The translations under genes were made by a program, and so were the position numbers. Below, one piece after another: positions 45,401 to 53,994 of a stretch of 64,000 nucleotides of DNA (the first letter of the stretch is position 1; every line of letters begins with the position of its first letter). Below the pieces are notes generated by a model, which made no database searches, was not told the origin of the DNA, and saw only the letters and a list, made by a program, of their open reading frames with translations. The DNA comes from Berberis thunbergii (taxonomy: Eukaryota > Streptophyta > Magnoliopsida > Ranunculales > Berberidaceae), in NCBI GenBank assembly GCA_003290165.1, contig QNQO01005803.1, positions 62,001 to 126,000 on the forward strand. Reading direction: 5' to 3'.

Positions 45401-48007
45401 TTTCATCTAGTCACTTAAGTTTATATATGTCACATTGTTATGGCTTAGCAAAAAAGTTAGGGATTAGATACTATTGTTGAAATGTTTTCCCTTGATATCC
45501 AACACATTTTCAAAGAAGGCATGTGGAGAAGTAAAAAAAAAAATTATCAACAAAACAAGAAATGTTTCCGGGATGAGCAGAGTTTTAGTGAAACAGAGAT
45601 CACTGATGCACTCTGCCTCAAAACAAGATTACATCAAGTGCTATCACAAACCCTGCAATGGATGCAGAAAATTGAGTATTTATGGAAAGTATGTGGAAAA
45701 TAGATTACATCAAGGTGCTATTATCCGATTACAACTTTGTAGGAACAAAGAGATTCCAAAACTTGCAAGAGATACAGAGAAATAGAGCACTCACAGAATT
45801 TACTATGATCTCTCAATTCCAAAACTTGCAAGAGATAAAGAAAAATCCCCAATAACTATATCCTTAATAGCTCAATCTACATTTGCTATGGTCCCTCCCT
45901 CGTGCCTATGCCATCTTTTGGAGTTTATGGATTGTGAACAATAGAAATTTCAGGAGTAAGGCTTAAGGTGAACACTGGAGTAATGCTTAAGATTGGAGAA
46001 CGGTATTCATGAAGTTTTGGTTCTCTTACTTCTAGGCTGAGATGTGAACAGTTCTTGTAAATCGGGGTATCTTAGTGGTAAAATCTCTAATGTTAAATAC
46101 AAAGGCCAATGTCGCCTTTTATCTTTTGTGAATAAAATTTGGATTTTCAAAAAAAAAAAAAAAGGAATTAAATTTCTATTTTATCACAAAAAAAAGGTAT
46201 AGTAAATAGACAATGAGATAACATTGGGTTCACGCACGTAAATAACAATATTTCCATTTATAACATGAAGTAAATGTATCAAACTCTATCAAATGGCTCA
46301 TATAAAGCAAGTATTAAGAGAAAGTCCATGAGAATCTGGAATAGCAAGACGAAACATTGTTATCCTTCGTCAAATCGATAAGAGATAGCAATCTGACATG
46401 TGTTAGTTGACAAACTCACTGTTCACCAAAATGCCAATGAATATCTATGTTCTACTTTTGTATAATTCCCCCATCTTCGTCACCATAGAACAAATGGTAC
46501 TAACGAAATCCTAAATCGGGTGTCCTAAACCTTAGCGAATATAAGCACATGGAACCAGCATGAACACTTGAGAAAAAGAAGTTGTAAACTCAAGGGGGAG
46601 CTGAATCAATAGTTGGGGACTGTACACTATGAAATAGGAATAACTGACTTCAAACACTTACAAGATTGCATGTGTACCCCCATAGTGCACGCTCTTTTAG
46701 ATGTAACCAAAAGAGTGGACGTAAATAATAAGTGGGAAATCAAATCAAATTTGACTTTGAATTGAATGGTCATCTGGAAAAAATTTCCATGTATTTGGAA
46801 GTTTCCTTATATACGGCATCACTAGGGAAACTCTACAACTATAGTCCCCATCATTATCACCTTGAAACACAATTCACAATAACTCATTAGCGTAGGTAGA
46901 GATAGATGAGTCATTCTATCCGGAACCACCAGCCTCACTAGTAATTAGTAGTAGGTAACTGAAAAACTCAAGCTTGGAATACTCGCATTAAGTTGATGAA
47001 AAAATTATGCAAAAACACAAATTTCAGGCTGTTTGTCAACACACCCTGTTACATCATAGTTGCATAGACAGGGAAAAATAACCTGACAGCGTTGTTCCAA
47101 TTGTTTTGTCTCAACCCTCGCCACATCTGCAAACAACAAAGCTAAACAGAGAAAATATCAATCCTGTTTCTCTCAACACTCCACTCAACCTCAAAAATCT
47201 CTTCCTCATCTTTCATGACCCCAAGGTGACCAGTGAATCGGATTACATACTAGATCCAAGTACCCGGACAAGGTCTAGATCCTTACACAGCTTCCTCACA
47301 TAGACCCCAGTAAAGAACTTGTCACGAATGGGTGGATACCCACGACTCCCAAATACCCTAAAACCGGAGATTATAGTCTTCAAATCACATACATTGCTTT
47401 TGAAAATCAAAATTCCAAACGCCACACACAGTAACCCACCAAATCCCATAAATCAATCAAAAGGAGGGAAAGAAGAACAAGGGATGAATTTAAGTGTGAA
47501 GAAAAAAGGAAAATTTTGAAAAGAGGGCAAACGATGAAACTCACCCAATGCGACCAACTGAGCTTTCTTGGAAGAAGAAACGGCGGAAGTGGGCTCCTTT
47601 TTGTGCGGCGGAGACGGCAAGGGCGAAGAAACCCTCTTGGCGAAGGACGAAACAGCAGGCGCAGCAGCAGAAGAGACCCCACTAGTTGGAGCTTGAGCTT
47701 CAGCGGTGCCGTACTTCCTGGGCCTCCCCCTCTTCCTCTTGACAGTCTCGGTGGGGGCAACGGGGGCTCTTCCAGTGACCGAATGTGGGGACAGAACAAA
47801 CGAATGCGGGGCTTCGGAGGAGGAGTAATGCTGCTGCTGTTGCTGTTGGTGGTGGTTCGGAGGAGGAGCGGTGGAGAAGAGGCCGTTGGTGCCGGAAGTA
47901 GTGGTGGTGGGAGAGGCGGACGCGGAAGTGGTTGTGAGGTGGTGGTGGTGTTGCTTTTGCTGTGGTGGTGGGTAGTAGGAGCTGAGAATGCTGTCGTTGG
48001 GTTCCAT
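21364..48007 (-). CDS. AHL: AT-hook motif nuclear-localized (AHL) protein, six exons, 383 aa
   Basis: Nuclear matrix/AT-rich DNA-binding regulator of the AHL family. Joining exons 48007-47545, 41711-41659, 27641-27510, 22060-21899, 21778-21490 and 21416-21364 on the minus strand gives 1152 bp with every junction in phase, GT-AG borders throughout, and no stop before the final TAG. Residues 1-90 are low complexity with a polyQ run; a single type-2 AT hook ([10 protein letters not shown]) is at 91-100. The PPC/DUF296 domain spans about 156-290, including [25 protein letters not shown] and GRYEIL (the GRFEIL-type hexapeptide at 217-222); the C-terminal tail ends DDEQLGL. One type-2 hook plus this PPC fits the multi-exon clade resembling Arabidopsis AHL13/AHL14; the exact orthologue is uncertain. 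Introns 1-3 are 5.8, 14.0 and 5.4 kb and full of transposons; introns 4 and 5 are 120 and 73 bp. Confidence 0.92.
21490..21778 (-). CDS. AHL: AHL exon 5 (end of PPC and tail)
   Basis: 289 bp beginning [10 protein letters not shown] after acceptor CCTGCAG. The tail includes the family-specific [12 protein letters not shown] and SRSTDWRG-like segments (here [14 protein letters not shown]) and stops one base into a codon at donor ACAG|GTGAGC. Confidence 0.93.
21899..22060 (-). CDS. AHL: AHL exon 4 (PPC domain)
   Basis: 54 codons beginning [12 protein letters not shown] and ending [15 protein letters not shown], with acceptor GATTTCAG and donor CAG|GTACTG. Contains the conserved glycine-rich GGGVGGPL strand of the PPC fold. 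Confidence 0.94.
22811..23513. mobile_element. Complete 703-bp hAT-type non-autonomous element in AHL intron 3
   Basis: Left end TGGGGATGGCAAT and right end ATTGCCATCCCA are inverted repeats. The 8-bp duplication CTCCCAAA flanks it exactly (22803-22810 and 23514-23521). Subterminal GGGGCGGGGTGG/GGACCCGGACCGCCCC tracts differ from the GGGATCGGG family, so this is a second hAT lineage. It has no coding capacity. Confidence 0.9.
23981..24150. mobile_element. hAT-type GGGATCGGGACGG family fragment in AHL intron 3
   Basis: Starts TTAAGGGTGGCATCCCATCC and contains inverted CCCGTCCCAATCTAGA / TCTAGACTGGGATGGG arms, then AATCCCGCCAATCCCGTCCC. It matches the reversed end of the complete element at 17340-18144. 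No target duplication was found. Confidence 0.6.
24151..25982. other. AHL intron 3 sequence, no gene recognised
   Basis: Moderate-GC, probably old retroelement sequence with short frames on both strands; no diagnostic domain, primer site or LTR pair could be established. Confidence 0.3.
25983..27320 (-). pseudogene. RTE-clade LINE, 5'-truncated reverse transcriptase
   Basis: On the minus strand the RT domain reads [68 protein letters not shown] and [10 protein letters not shown], in order, so the catalytic F-A-D-D motif is intact. A frameshift near 27075 separates the first two blocks from the rest. The 3' end has the short-repeat tail typical of RTE elements, seen on the plus strand as (ATC)n at about 25986-26007. 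It lies in AHL intron 3 in the gene's own orientation. A second copy of the same family is at 37.5-41.1 kb. Confidence 0.85.
27510..27641 (-). CDS. AHL: AHL exon 3 (PPC domain)
   Basis: 44 codons, from acceptor ACTAAACAG to donor GAG|GTATAA, reading [12 protein letters not shown].., then [16 protein letters not shown].., ending NVSYE. The exon boundaries (..GE|DVAQK and YE|GRYE) are those of AHL genes of this type. Confidence 0.93.
28515..28536. repeat. (C)22 homopolymer
   Basis: An uninterrupted run of 22 C residues followed by an A-rich stretch, in AHL intron 2. It may be length-variable or an assembly weak point. Confidence 0.9.
28985..29096 (+). repeat. 5' LTR remnant of the intron-2 Gypsy element
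   Basis: Only the terminal part of the LTR is recognisable (AGCATCAGAGTG..GGATGCATCA). Upstream sequence does not match the 3' LTR, so the left end is deleted or replaced. Confidence 0.55.
29560..30600 (+). pseudogene. Gypsy gag (capsid plus zinc-binding segment), degenerate
   Basis: The capsid begins around [19 protein letters not shown] and continues (after a TAA at 29766) through [52 protein letters not shown] and [10 protein letters not shown], the standard retrotransposon gag order. Downstream a C-x3-H-x4-H-x4-C-like segment, [19 protein letters not shown], is typical of Tat-lineage gag. Stops and frameshifts between the two show it is dead. Confidence 0.82.
31106..31660. repeat. 70-bp tandem array inside the Gypsy element
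   Basis: About seven units of GAAGTAAAGGTTGAACACCC..TCGACCGAGATGTCGAAC spaced 70, 70, 68, 57 and 70 bp (starts 31106, 31176, 31246, 31314, 31371, 31441), with one more after an inserted MITE. Tandem arrays at this place, before the 3' antisense ORF, are characteristic of Tat-lineage elements. Confidence 0.9.
31451..31568. mobile_element. 118-bp hairpin MITE with 9-bp target duplication
   Basis: AAGTTAAAT flanks it exactly (31442-31450 and 31569-31577) and splits one unit of the 70-bp array. Internally, TGCACTGGTAACTTGCC pairs with CAAGTTACCAGGCA and, further out, CCAGTGCA, and GGCTATC pairs with GATAGCACC, so the transcript would fold into an imperfect stem. A 9-bp duplication suggests a Mutator-type origin. 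Confidence 0.7.
31923..34423 (-). pseudogene. Antisense ORF of the Gypsy element (putative gypsy-type transposon domain protein)
   Basis: Running opposite to gag, the frame begins with a Ser-rich leader, then [20 protein letters not shown]. After a single stop the same frame reads [31 protein letters not shown], matching the plant domain annotated as putative gypsy-type transposon (PF04195-like), known as an antisense product of Tat-lineage elements such as Grande and RIRE2. The C-terminal third (about 32330-32660) is a heptad-rich coiled coil ([20 protein letters not shown]). The last exon-like frame ends at 31923 with an acidic SPSPDVTE tail. Several frameshifts break it. The function of these proteins is unknown. 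Confidence 0.68.
35009..35263 (+). repeat. 3' LTR of the intron-2 Gypsy element
   Basis: Starts TGTTACAG directly after a polypurine tract (AAGGAGGAGAT) and ends GGACGCATCA, 255 bp. A TATA-like TTATAAAAGG lies inside at about 35075. Confidence 0.6.
35264..37540. other. AHL intron 2 sequence with possible short-repeat element remnants
   Basis: No gene. A block near 36385-36540 begins GGTTGGCCTTAAGGACCAGC and carries a GAGGTTCAAGTCTTAC promoter-B-like box. Another near 36780-36910 is rich in CGGTTTGGTCC / GGTTTCGACTCGG. Both resemble non-autonomous repeats but no ends were fixed. Confidence 0.3.
37545..38172 (-). pseudogene. RTE LINE, second copy, 3' part
   Basis: Closely matches the 3' portion of the RTE copy at 25983-27320 (shared GCCCATTCCCGA.., TTTTGGTTCTCCAAGCAATG and ATCCTATGGTCTACATCTTC), with the same (ATC)-type tail. 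Homology stops abruptly in TTCACAACC, where a 1.8-kb unrelated insertion begins. Confidence 0.8.
38173..39985. other. Insertion separating the two halves of the RTE copy
   Basis: Begins with GTTAAGGCGTTGAGGCGGAG and ends with CACGCCTTAAAGCATCTTAAG, i.e. inverted TTAAGGCGT boundaries with GAGGCGG tracts, as in a widespread non-autonomous hAT-like plant repeat. The interior is AT-rich with no coding capacity; a clean 8-bp duplication was not found. Confidence 0.35.
39986..41110 (-). pseudogene. RTE LINE, second copy, endonuclease domain
   Basis: On the minus strand the apurinic-like endonuclease reads [19 protein letters not shown], then NIARLQET, and further on [37 protein letters not shown] and [16 protein letters not shown], in order, with DLN and the asparagine/histidine positions of the fold preserved. 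Stops and frameshifts break it, and the RT amino-terminal part that should follow is missing. Same strand as the AHL gene. Confidence 0.82.
41659..41711 (-). CDS. AHL: AHL exon 2 (53-bp exon, start of PPC domain)
   Basis: Acceptor TTGATTCAG and donor GAG|GTATGC bracket GG plus 17 codons reading [17 protein letters not shown], the first strand of the PPC domain. The two leading bases complete the glycine begun in exon 1. Phase and sequence leave little doubt despite its small size and isolation between two very long introns. Confidence 0.92.
42105..42525. repeat. CGATTAATCG-rich repeat element
   Basis: Both ends of this 420-bp block are dense in CGATTAATCGC / CGCTTAATC motifs in opposite orientation (left GCGATTAATCGC, right TTTAATCCCGCTTAATC), with an AT-rich centre. 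Likely a non-autonomous DNA transposon; ends not fixed. Confidence 0.4.
42730..43668 (+). pseudogene. L1-type LINE 3' fragment (zf-RVT region) in AHL intron 1
   Basis: [47 protein letters not shown] and [16 protein letters not shown] are the usual order of the zinc-binding reverse-transcriptase C-terminal region of plant L1 elements. Frames shift several times. The fragment ends in an A-rich tail (AAAAGAAAAAATAAAAAATA). It is antisense to AHL. Confidence 0.75.
43669..47544. other. Remainder of AHL intron 1
   Basis: AT-rich. At 45870-46166 a second probable L1 tail is visible ([20 protein letters not shown] peptide followed by a run of 15 or so A). No other gene or element was recognised. Confidence 0.35.
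47545..48007 (-). CDS. AHL: AHL exon 1 (AT hook)
   Basis: 463 bp from the ATG ([10 protein letters not shown]) to the donor TTGG|GTGAGT, leaving one base of a glycine codon. Encodes the His/Gln-rich N-terminus, the AT hook and the lead-in [11 protein letters not shown] that precedes the PPC domain in this family. An upstream in-frame extension is open past the ATG, but MEPN fits family starts. Confidence 0.92.
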
Positions 48008-48039
48008 GAGAGAGGGATGTTGGTTGGGGATTTTGGTGA

Positions 48040-48200
48040 GATTGGGTTTTCTCTTCTTCTTCTTCTTCTGACCGACGCCACTCAAAATAGGGATAATTTT
48101 GACCCCCACACTCCTAAATTTCACTATACTTTAACTTGACTCCTCCAACTTTGACTTGACTTGACTTTGTGTTTCATGTTGACTTTTTCTATATAAAAGT
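48040..48200 (-). promoter_or_regulatory. AHL leader and candidate core promoter
   Basis: On the minus strand a (GAA)n tract at 48050-48068 lies just above the ATG, as in many plant leaders, and TTTTATATAG at about 48190-48199 could serve as a TATA box. The assignment rests on position only. Confidence 0.3.
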
Positions 48201-49092
48201 TGTTTTACCATGAGATATAATTTACTAGAAATTTGAGTTTGAGTCTCCCGGCACCTGATTTCCAAACTAGTATTAGGCAAGTCACTTTCAATCACATTAT
48301 TTACGAATTCTGAAAATAAGTGTGTAATTGTTCGATTTAGTTACGAATAGTGCAAATGTCAATTTTGCTCTGTTAAAAATCTGATAGGCACGTAAGCATT
48401 TATTTGCATTCAAAATTTATAAGTTGAAACTACACCTTATATTGTTGACATTTGTGGTATTAATTACTAGCATGACATAAGTTGTATAGTTGGAACTTTT
48501 TTTGATACAATGTTCTTTTTATTAAAATGTTTAAGAGAAAAACTCAAAAGTATTCAAGGATTTAAGAAAAGGTTAAGTGAAAAGTATATATATATATATA
48601 TGTTTTTGTAAGTCCTTCATTAATAATTGACCAAAATCTTTACAACGAGGCAATATTGATTGTGTTTAATGTCTTAAGATATTTAGCAATATAGATATTT
48701 GGTATTACATTATAAATTACCAATTTGTAATGTTATTCATTTTCACCAAATTGTAAGGTAAAAGATAAAATAATTAAATTACTAAAATATTTATTTAAAA
48801 AAAAATTTAAGTCTCCATGATTAATTTATACATGGTTAACTAAAAAGGTGAAACTTTAAAAAAAAATTTATTTGTGTTTTTATTTAAAATTTTGGACGTA
48901 ATGAGTTAATAAATATATCTTTCTTTCTAGCCTTCTCACACGGTTGTTGTTGCCCTGTGCACAGAGTATTGATAAGTTAAGACAAAATTAGAAGAAAAAT
49001 TACATTAGTTTTTTTCTTATTTATTTATAACATATTATCCTGGACTTATTAATCGGTGAGTTTAGAAAGTGATTAATAAGTAAATTGGTTAG
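48201..49092. other. Intergenic region upstream of AHL
   Basis: Very AT-rich, with a (TA)n microsatellite at 48585-48601. No gene seen. Confidence 0.5.
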
Positions 49093-49097
49093 AAATC

Positions 49098-49350
49098 TGA
49101 CACATGAGGGTTTCTAGGGTTCCTAATTTGAGTTTTATTTTTTCTTTTAGGAATAGACTGCTTATTATTTAAGTTATTTGAGCATTATAAATAGAGTTCT
49201 TCCTTAATATTGTAATAGAATTTTGATTTTGATAATTTGAATTGAACATTAGAGTATTTCTCTGTGTTTTAAGCAATTATCTTGTGTTCTTCTTTGTGAA
49301 TTATCTGTTAGAACTAGCCTGCAGAATAATCGCTATTCTGCCCAGCGTCA
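49098..49350 (+). repeat. 5' LTR (253 bp) of the OGDH-carrying Gypsy element
   Basis: Starts TGACACATGAGGG and ends CCCAGCGTCA. It contains ATTATAAATAGAG, a likely TATA box for the element at about 49184. It lacks about 150 bp present in the 3' LTR. Confidence 0.88.
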
Positions 49351-49352
49351 GT

Positions 49353-49364
49353 TGGTATCAGAGC
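49353..49364 (+). other. Primer binding site, initiator tRNA-Met
   Basis: TGGTATCAGAGC, two bases after the 5' LTR, is the standard primer complement of this group. Confidence 0.9.
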
Positions 49365-49559
49365 ATCGACATCTTCTTGGGGTGAGATTTCATCAGTTTT
49401 TATGGCTGTGGTCGTGGTCATGGTCGTCGCGGGCAGGTTCCGAATGAGGAAGCCACAAACCATGATCGTAACGTTAAGGATGTGATGATTAAGGATTTAC
49501 AGAAGTAAATTGCAGAGTTAACCCAGCGTCCAACAGCACAGGATTTCGGTGATCGTGAG

Positions 49560-50390
49560 ATGGAAGATCACGATTCTGATTCCAGTTTCAAAAACCCATA
49601 TCACCATCGTGCTCAAATCTATGAGCGTCGTGATCGGGAGGATCGTCATGGAAATCTCGATTTCAAAGTGGATCTACCCGAGTTTTCTGGTACGTTACAG
49701 GCCGAAGGATTCGTGGATTGGTTTAATGAAGTAGAGTATATTTTTTTTAGTATAAGTAAGTCCTAGATCATGTCAATGTGAAATTGGTCGCCAAAAAACT
49801 CAAAGGCATAACATCTGCGTGGTGGAAGCAGTTGAAACGAGCACGAGACAGGCATGGCAAGGCCAAGATCACTGATTGGGAGAAGATGAATGGTCACTTC
49901 CTTCATTTCGGCTACACTCAACCCTTATTTCAACAACTTCACTCATTGAAAACCGTTTCTGAAGCACACCAGCGTGCACTTGCTGTGGAAAAACAACAGA
50001 GCAGGAGCCCAATAATCAGCAGTGATCAAAACGGGTGGCCAGTTTTTCCTCAAGAATTTCGTCCTGCCCAGCAGCCACCACGGGGCAATTCTAACTCAAA
50101 TATTAGATGTTTTAGATGCGGTGAACATGGAAATAGAGCGACTGAGTGCAGCTATTCAAAAGGGCAACAATCTCCTGATTGAAGAAGACGTGGTAGACGA
50201 AATTGAAGAGCTTGGAGAGCCTGTGTATGACAATGATGAAGATGGAGATGTGTTGTATGAAGATGGCCATGAGACTCTGGTCGTTCGTAAGAGTCTACTG
50301 ACTCCCGATGGTGATTTAGGGGATGATTGGTCGAGAACCAATATTTTCCACGCGACCTGCACAGTTGCAGATAAAGTCTGCAAGATGATC
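49560..50390 (+). pseudogene. Gypsy gag and start of protease
   Basis: LDFKVDLPEFSGTLQAEGFVDWFNEVEYIF, then LVAKKLKGITSAWWKQLKRARDRHGKAKITDWEKM are capsid landmarks. A CCHC knuckle [14 protein letters not shown] lies near 50108-50150. After a frameshift, a Glu/Asp-rich stretch, [15 protein letters not shown] [14 protein letters not shown] and [19 protein letters not shown] lead to where the protease D-S-G triad should begin; the sequence leaves the retroelement right there. An in-frame stop near 49764 also breaks gag. Confidence 0.85.
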
Positions 50391-51077
50391 ATTGATTGGG
50401 CAATTGGAGAAGCACTTGTTTTTGCTACATTGCTAGTGGAAGGTAATCATGTTCGGTTTAGTCGCCAAGATATTGAAAGAGGTACTTTTAGTCACAGACA
50501 TTCGGTTGTCCATGACCAGGAAACGGGTGATACATATTGTCCACTGGACCATGTTCTCATGAACCAAAATGAAGAAATGTTTACCGTCAACAACAGTTCG
50601 CTTTCGGAGTTTCGTATCCTCGGATTTGATTGGGCTATTCAATGGAAAATCCAAATTCATTGGTTATATGGGAGGCCCAATTTGGTGATTTTGCTAATGG
50701 TGCTTGGGTGATATTTGATCAATTTTTGAGTAGTGGGGAGTCTAAATGGTTTCGCCAGACAGGACTTGTGGTGTTTCTTCCCCATGGTTATGATGGTCAA
50801 GGCCCTGAACATTCAAATGCAAGATTGGAACGTTTCCTTCAGACGAGTGAGCGATGATAATCCATATGTTATTCCTGAGATGGACACCACACTTAGGAAG
50901 CAGGTCCAGGAGTGCAATTGGCAGGTTGTCAACGTCACGACTCCTGCAAATTATTTCCATGTTTTGCGTCACCAGATACATAGAGATTTTCGTAAGCCAC
51001 TCATTGTGATGTCTCCCAAGAACCTACTTCGTCACAAGACTGCAAATCGAATCTCTTCGAGGTTGATGAAGTCAAGG
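50391..51077 (+). pseudogene. Captured fragment of 2-oxoglutarate dehydrogenase E1 (mitochondrial)
   Basis: From [20 protein letters not shown] through [94 protein letters not shown] to [17 protein letters not shown], this is the transketolase-like pyrimidine-binding region of the TCA-cycle E1o enzyme. At least two or three frameshifts (near 50625, 50845 and 51045) disrupt it. No intron interrupts the 687 bp, which fits capture from mRNA. The left junction is at the shared ATTGATT, where protease IID meets E1 DWA. Confidence 0.92.
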
Positions 51078-51264
51078 AATTGATTATTATAGTAAAGGAG
51101 TATGTGCTAGGTTTGCAGATGGAGCTCAAGAGAAGGGAAATGAAAGACAATCCAGTACGCCTGCAAGAGCTAGCAGAGTTTTCTGACCTGGTGCAAGAGG
51201 ATCTTCCTCCTGGATTCCGATGAAGTTGTTGTGAACTCGAGGACGAGTTCTTTCAAGCCCGGGG

Positions 51265-51675
51265 CGACTCGTGCAGGAGGGTTTCTAGGGTTCCTAATTT
51301 GAGTTTCTAGGGTTCCTAATTTGCTATCAAAGTTATTTACTAATTAAATAACTTATTTGTAATATTTCAATTTAATTAGGAGTATTATTAGTTTCCTTTT
51401 AGGATTAGGTTTTACCTTTTCTTTTAGGAATAGACACCTTGTTATTTTAGTATTTGATTCTACTTTTTCTTTTAGGAATAGACTGCTTATTATTCAAGTT
51501 ATTTGAGCATTATAAATAGATATCTTTCTCAATATTGTAATAGAATTTTGATTTTGATAATATGAATTGAACATTAGAATATTTGTCTATGTTTTGGGCA
51601 ATTCTCTTGTGTTCTTCCTTGTGAATTATTTGTTAGAACTAGCCTGCAAGATAATCGTTATTCTGTCCGACGTCA
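51265..51675 (+). repeat. 3' LTR (411 bp) of the OGDH-carrying Gypsy element
   Basis: Starts CGACTCGTGCAGGAGGG (CG where TG is expected) and ends TCCGACGTCA. GGGTTTCTAGGGTTCCTAAT is tandemly duplicated at its start, and TTTTCTTTTAGGAATAGAC occurs twice within it; the 5' LTR has only one. Confidence 0.87.
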
Positions 51676-51680
51676 AAATC

Positions 51681-53722
51681 ATTGATTATTGGTCTACAGA
51701 TTATTCAAACGATTAACTAAAAAATCAAAGCGGTATACTAGCGATAAGAGATTGGTTTGGGTTCAACCGCCTATTAATCACTAATTTAATAACATAATTA
51801 ACAACGTAGAATCATTTTATCTTTTTTTTATATGTATTTTCTCGATTTTCTTTCTTCCATTGATCATCTACCTTTTCTTTTTTCTTTTTTTGCTTATTTT
51901 GTTAAATGTTACGTTCTTAAATCGACAGTTAAACACTTCTTGTTAGTAGAGTGTTATTAATAATAATCTGATTAATTCATTAATAATCAATGGAGAAAAG
52001 AAGAGAACGTGAAGTAAGAAGATAGTCATAATCTCTTATTATTTATTAAGAAAATAAAGTGAAAAGACTAATATAACAAAAAAAGATCAAATATTGTTTA
52101 GCAATAAAGTGAAAAAAAATTAAGGAATTTTTTTGTTTTTCGTAACCTCGCTAAAAAATTATTTATTTAATAATTCTAAAATTGTGTGAAAAGACTACAA
52201 ATAAAGAACGATCAAATATGTCATATAATCAAAGATATAAAGTAGATTAGAGAAAAATTACAAACAAAACTAAAAAAAAAAACTACTTTAGTCTGGTAAC
52301 AAGGTTTTTTGAATTTGTTGACCATTAGCAAATCCATAAGTCTCAACAAACAGTCGGTACAAATTGAAGGCTTGGTCTAACAGTGCATTTGAATCCACGA
52401 GCGTTATCTTGATATATCTTGAAAGAAATAGCAAATCGGGTGGACAATATTATACTACATCAATAATCTCAACAAATAATGCAATAGGTCACGAAAACAA
52501 ATACAAAAAAACACTCTCACGTCAGAAGTAGTTAAATATATACTTAAAAGACACGTAGTTGAATTCACACTTAGAAAAGTCTCAAAACCACCTCTACAAC
52601 AAAAATAGTCTTTCAAGGCATTGCAAGAATGTCGTGATAAGGGTACCATAACATTTAATACAAATCACAGTAGCCCATGTTATCTTTTTTAAATAACTTA
52701 CTTTGAAATGATATCCCAACACAACATTTGTTAATGTCATGGTAGTATGATCTATGACAAGTACATTAATACTATCAATCATTTGTTTTAACATTCCGAA
52801 GAAAGCTATCATGAATGGCCTTTAAAAATGCTATCATTTGATAGTTAATAAATTAATAAATAAATAAATAAGAACTTGTATATTCGAAATAACTATAATA
52901 GTAGTATAATATAATACAATTTTAAACTAAAAATCTTGAACTTAAAATAGTCCAAAAAAGAGAAATTTCTTTTACAATGTCATTAAGCAAGCATAATTTG
53001 TATTTTTACAAGTTACATAACTACAAAGCAAATATATCTAACAAAACAGTGGAAACAAAATGTCAAACATCCAATTCAACATAAACACTCGCCCCTCTCG
53101 AAGGTTTTCATACATCAAGTGTTTTAGTAATACTTTTGTGCGCAAATCTTCTACTGTGTATTCTCATGTCAACTCAACCCGTCAACAACAAACGACACCA
53201 ATTGCAACGGAGTGGGGACTAGGGACTCTGTTTAGAGTTCTCATATCTACACTTTGCTCATGCCCATACTTAATTTGGTCAGACTTCCTAGAGAACTAGT
53301 GGATTAAATAATTAGTATACAATCCCTAGATAAAATTCAAGTGAATGAACACTAAAAACAACCATCTAATATGAGAATTTAAGGCATTTCACTTTGATTT
53401 TCCAAGCCAAAGACGAAAACTTACCAATGGAAAGACCTTGCCAAAGGAATCGAAGTAAGAATCAATGAATTGAACCACTTGATGTGATTGATTATTAGAA
53501 AAAGCTATTTTAAATATTGATGATACATAAAAACAGTCACACCCCTGAGCGGTACACGTGTTGTGATAATCTCAAGGAAATACGGGTCCCGACATCAACC
53601 CAACATTGAACATGCCCAAGCGGTTCTAAGCCAGCTCAATTCAGTCCGCTAGGCGGACCAAACTCTCACAACACGTTAAACCCACACGTCTCACAATTGT
53701 CCTCAATATCTGTGAGCTCTCC
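51681..53722. other. AT-rich region, no gene recognised
   Basis: Short frames only. From about 53540 to 53722 the composition changes (CACACCCCTGAGCGG.., CCGCTAGGCGGACC), probably part of an older retroelement into which the next insertion landed. Confidence 0.4.
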
Positions 53723-53994
53723 TGTAATACCCGCCTAATTAAATAAATAAAAAAATTTCTTTTGTAAACCCTAATGTTGATGGGTTGCCACTAAATTGTA
53801 TTTGGGCTTGGTTTTGGGCTTTTATTTAACTAATGATTAGGGTTTTATTTTGTGAAAAAAGGTGAGTGCATTTGGAAGTTCAGTGGGGGCAAATAGCCAC
53901 CCACCTTATAAAGAGAATAACCCTATTTCTTCCTTTTTTTATTTTTTTTTCTTCCTTCTCTTTTCTTCTTCGATGGCGGCTGACAGTGAGGGGT

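Larger units (their letters stand above)
49098..51675 (+). mobile_element. Ty3/Gypsy element carrying a 2-oxoglutarate dehydrogenase E1 fragment
   Basis: Complete boundaries: the 5-bp duplication AAATC sits at 49093-49097 and 51676-51680, LTRs lie on both sides, and a primer site TGGTATCAGAGC (complementary to initiator tRNA-Met) follows the 5' LTR. Gag and the start of protease are present. Then the sequence switches to 687 bp of OGDH E1, and resumes with retroelement residues resembling the protease-RT linker (ELAEFSDLVQEDLPPGFR) and the acidic 3' tail. RT, RNase H and integrase are gone, so the element is non-autonomous. Confidence 0.88.

Noticed and set aside
47407..47544. Extension of AHL exon 1 beyond the donor at 47544
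   Set aside because: The reading frame continues into sequence without AHL similarity, whereas the GT donor joins in phase to the PPC exon at 41711.
47516..48139. 207-codon plus-strand frame with poly-Leu/Val stretches
   Set aside because: It is the reverse complement of AHL exon 1; the low-complexity composition mirrors the His/Gln/Ser/Thr-rich exon.
52455..52812. Two short minus-strand frames near 52.6 kb
   Set aside because: No domain similarity and typical of AT-rich spacer sequence.
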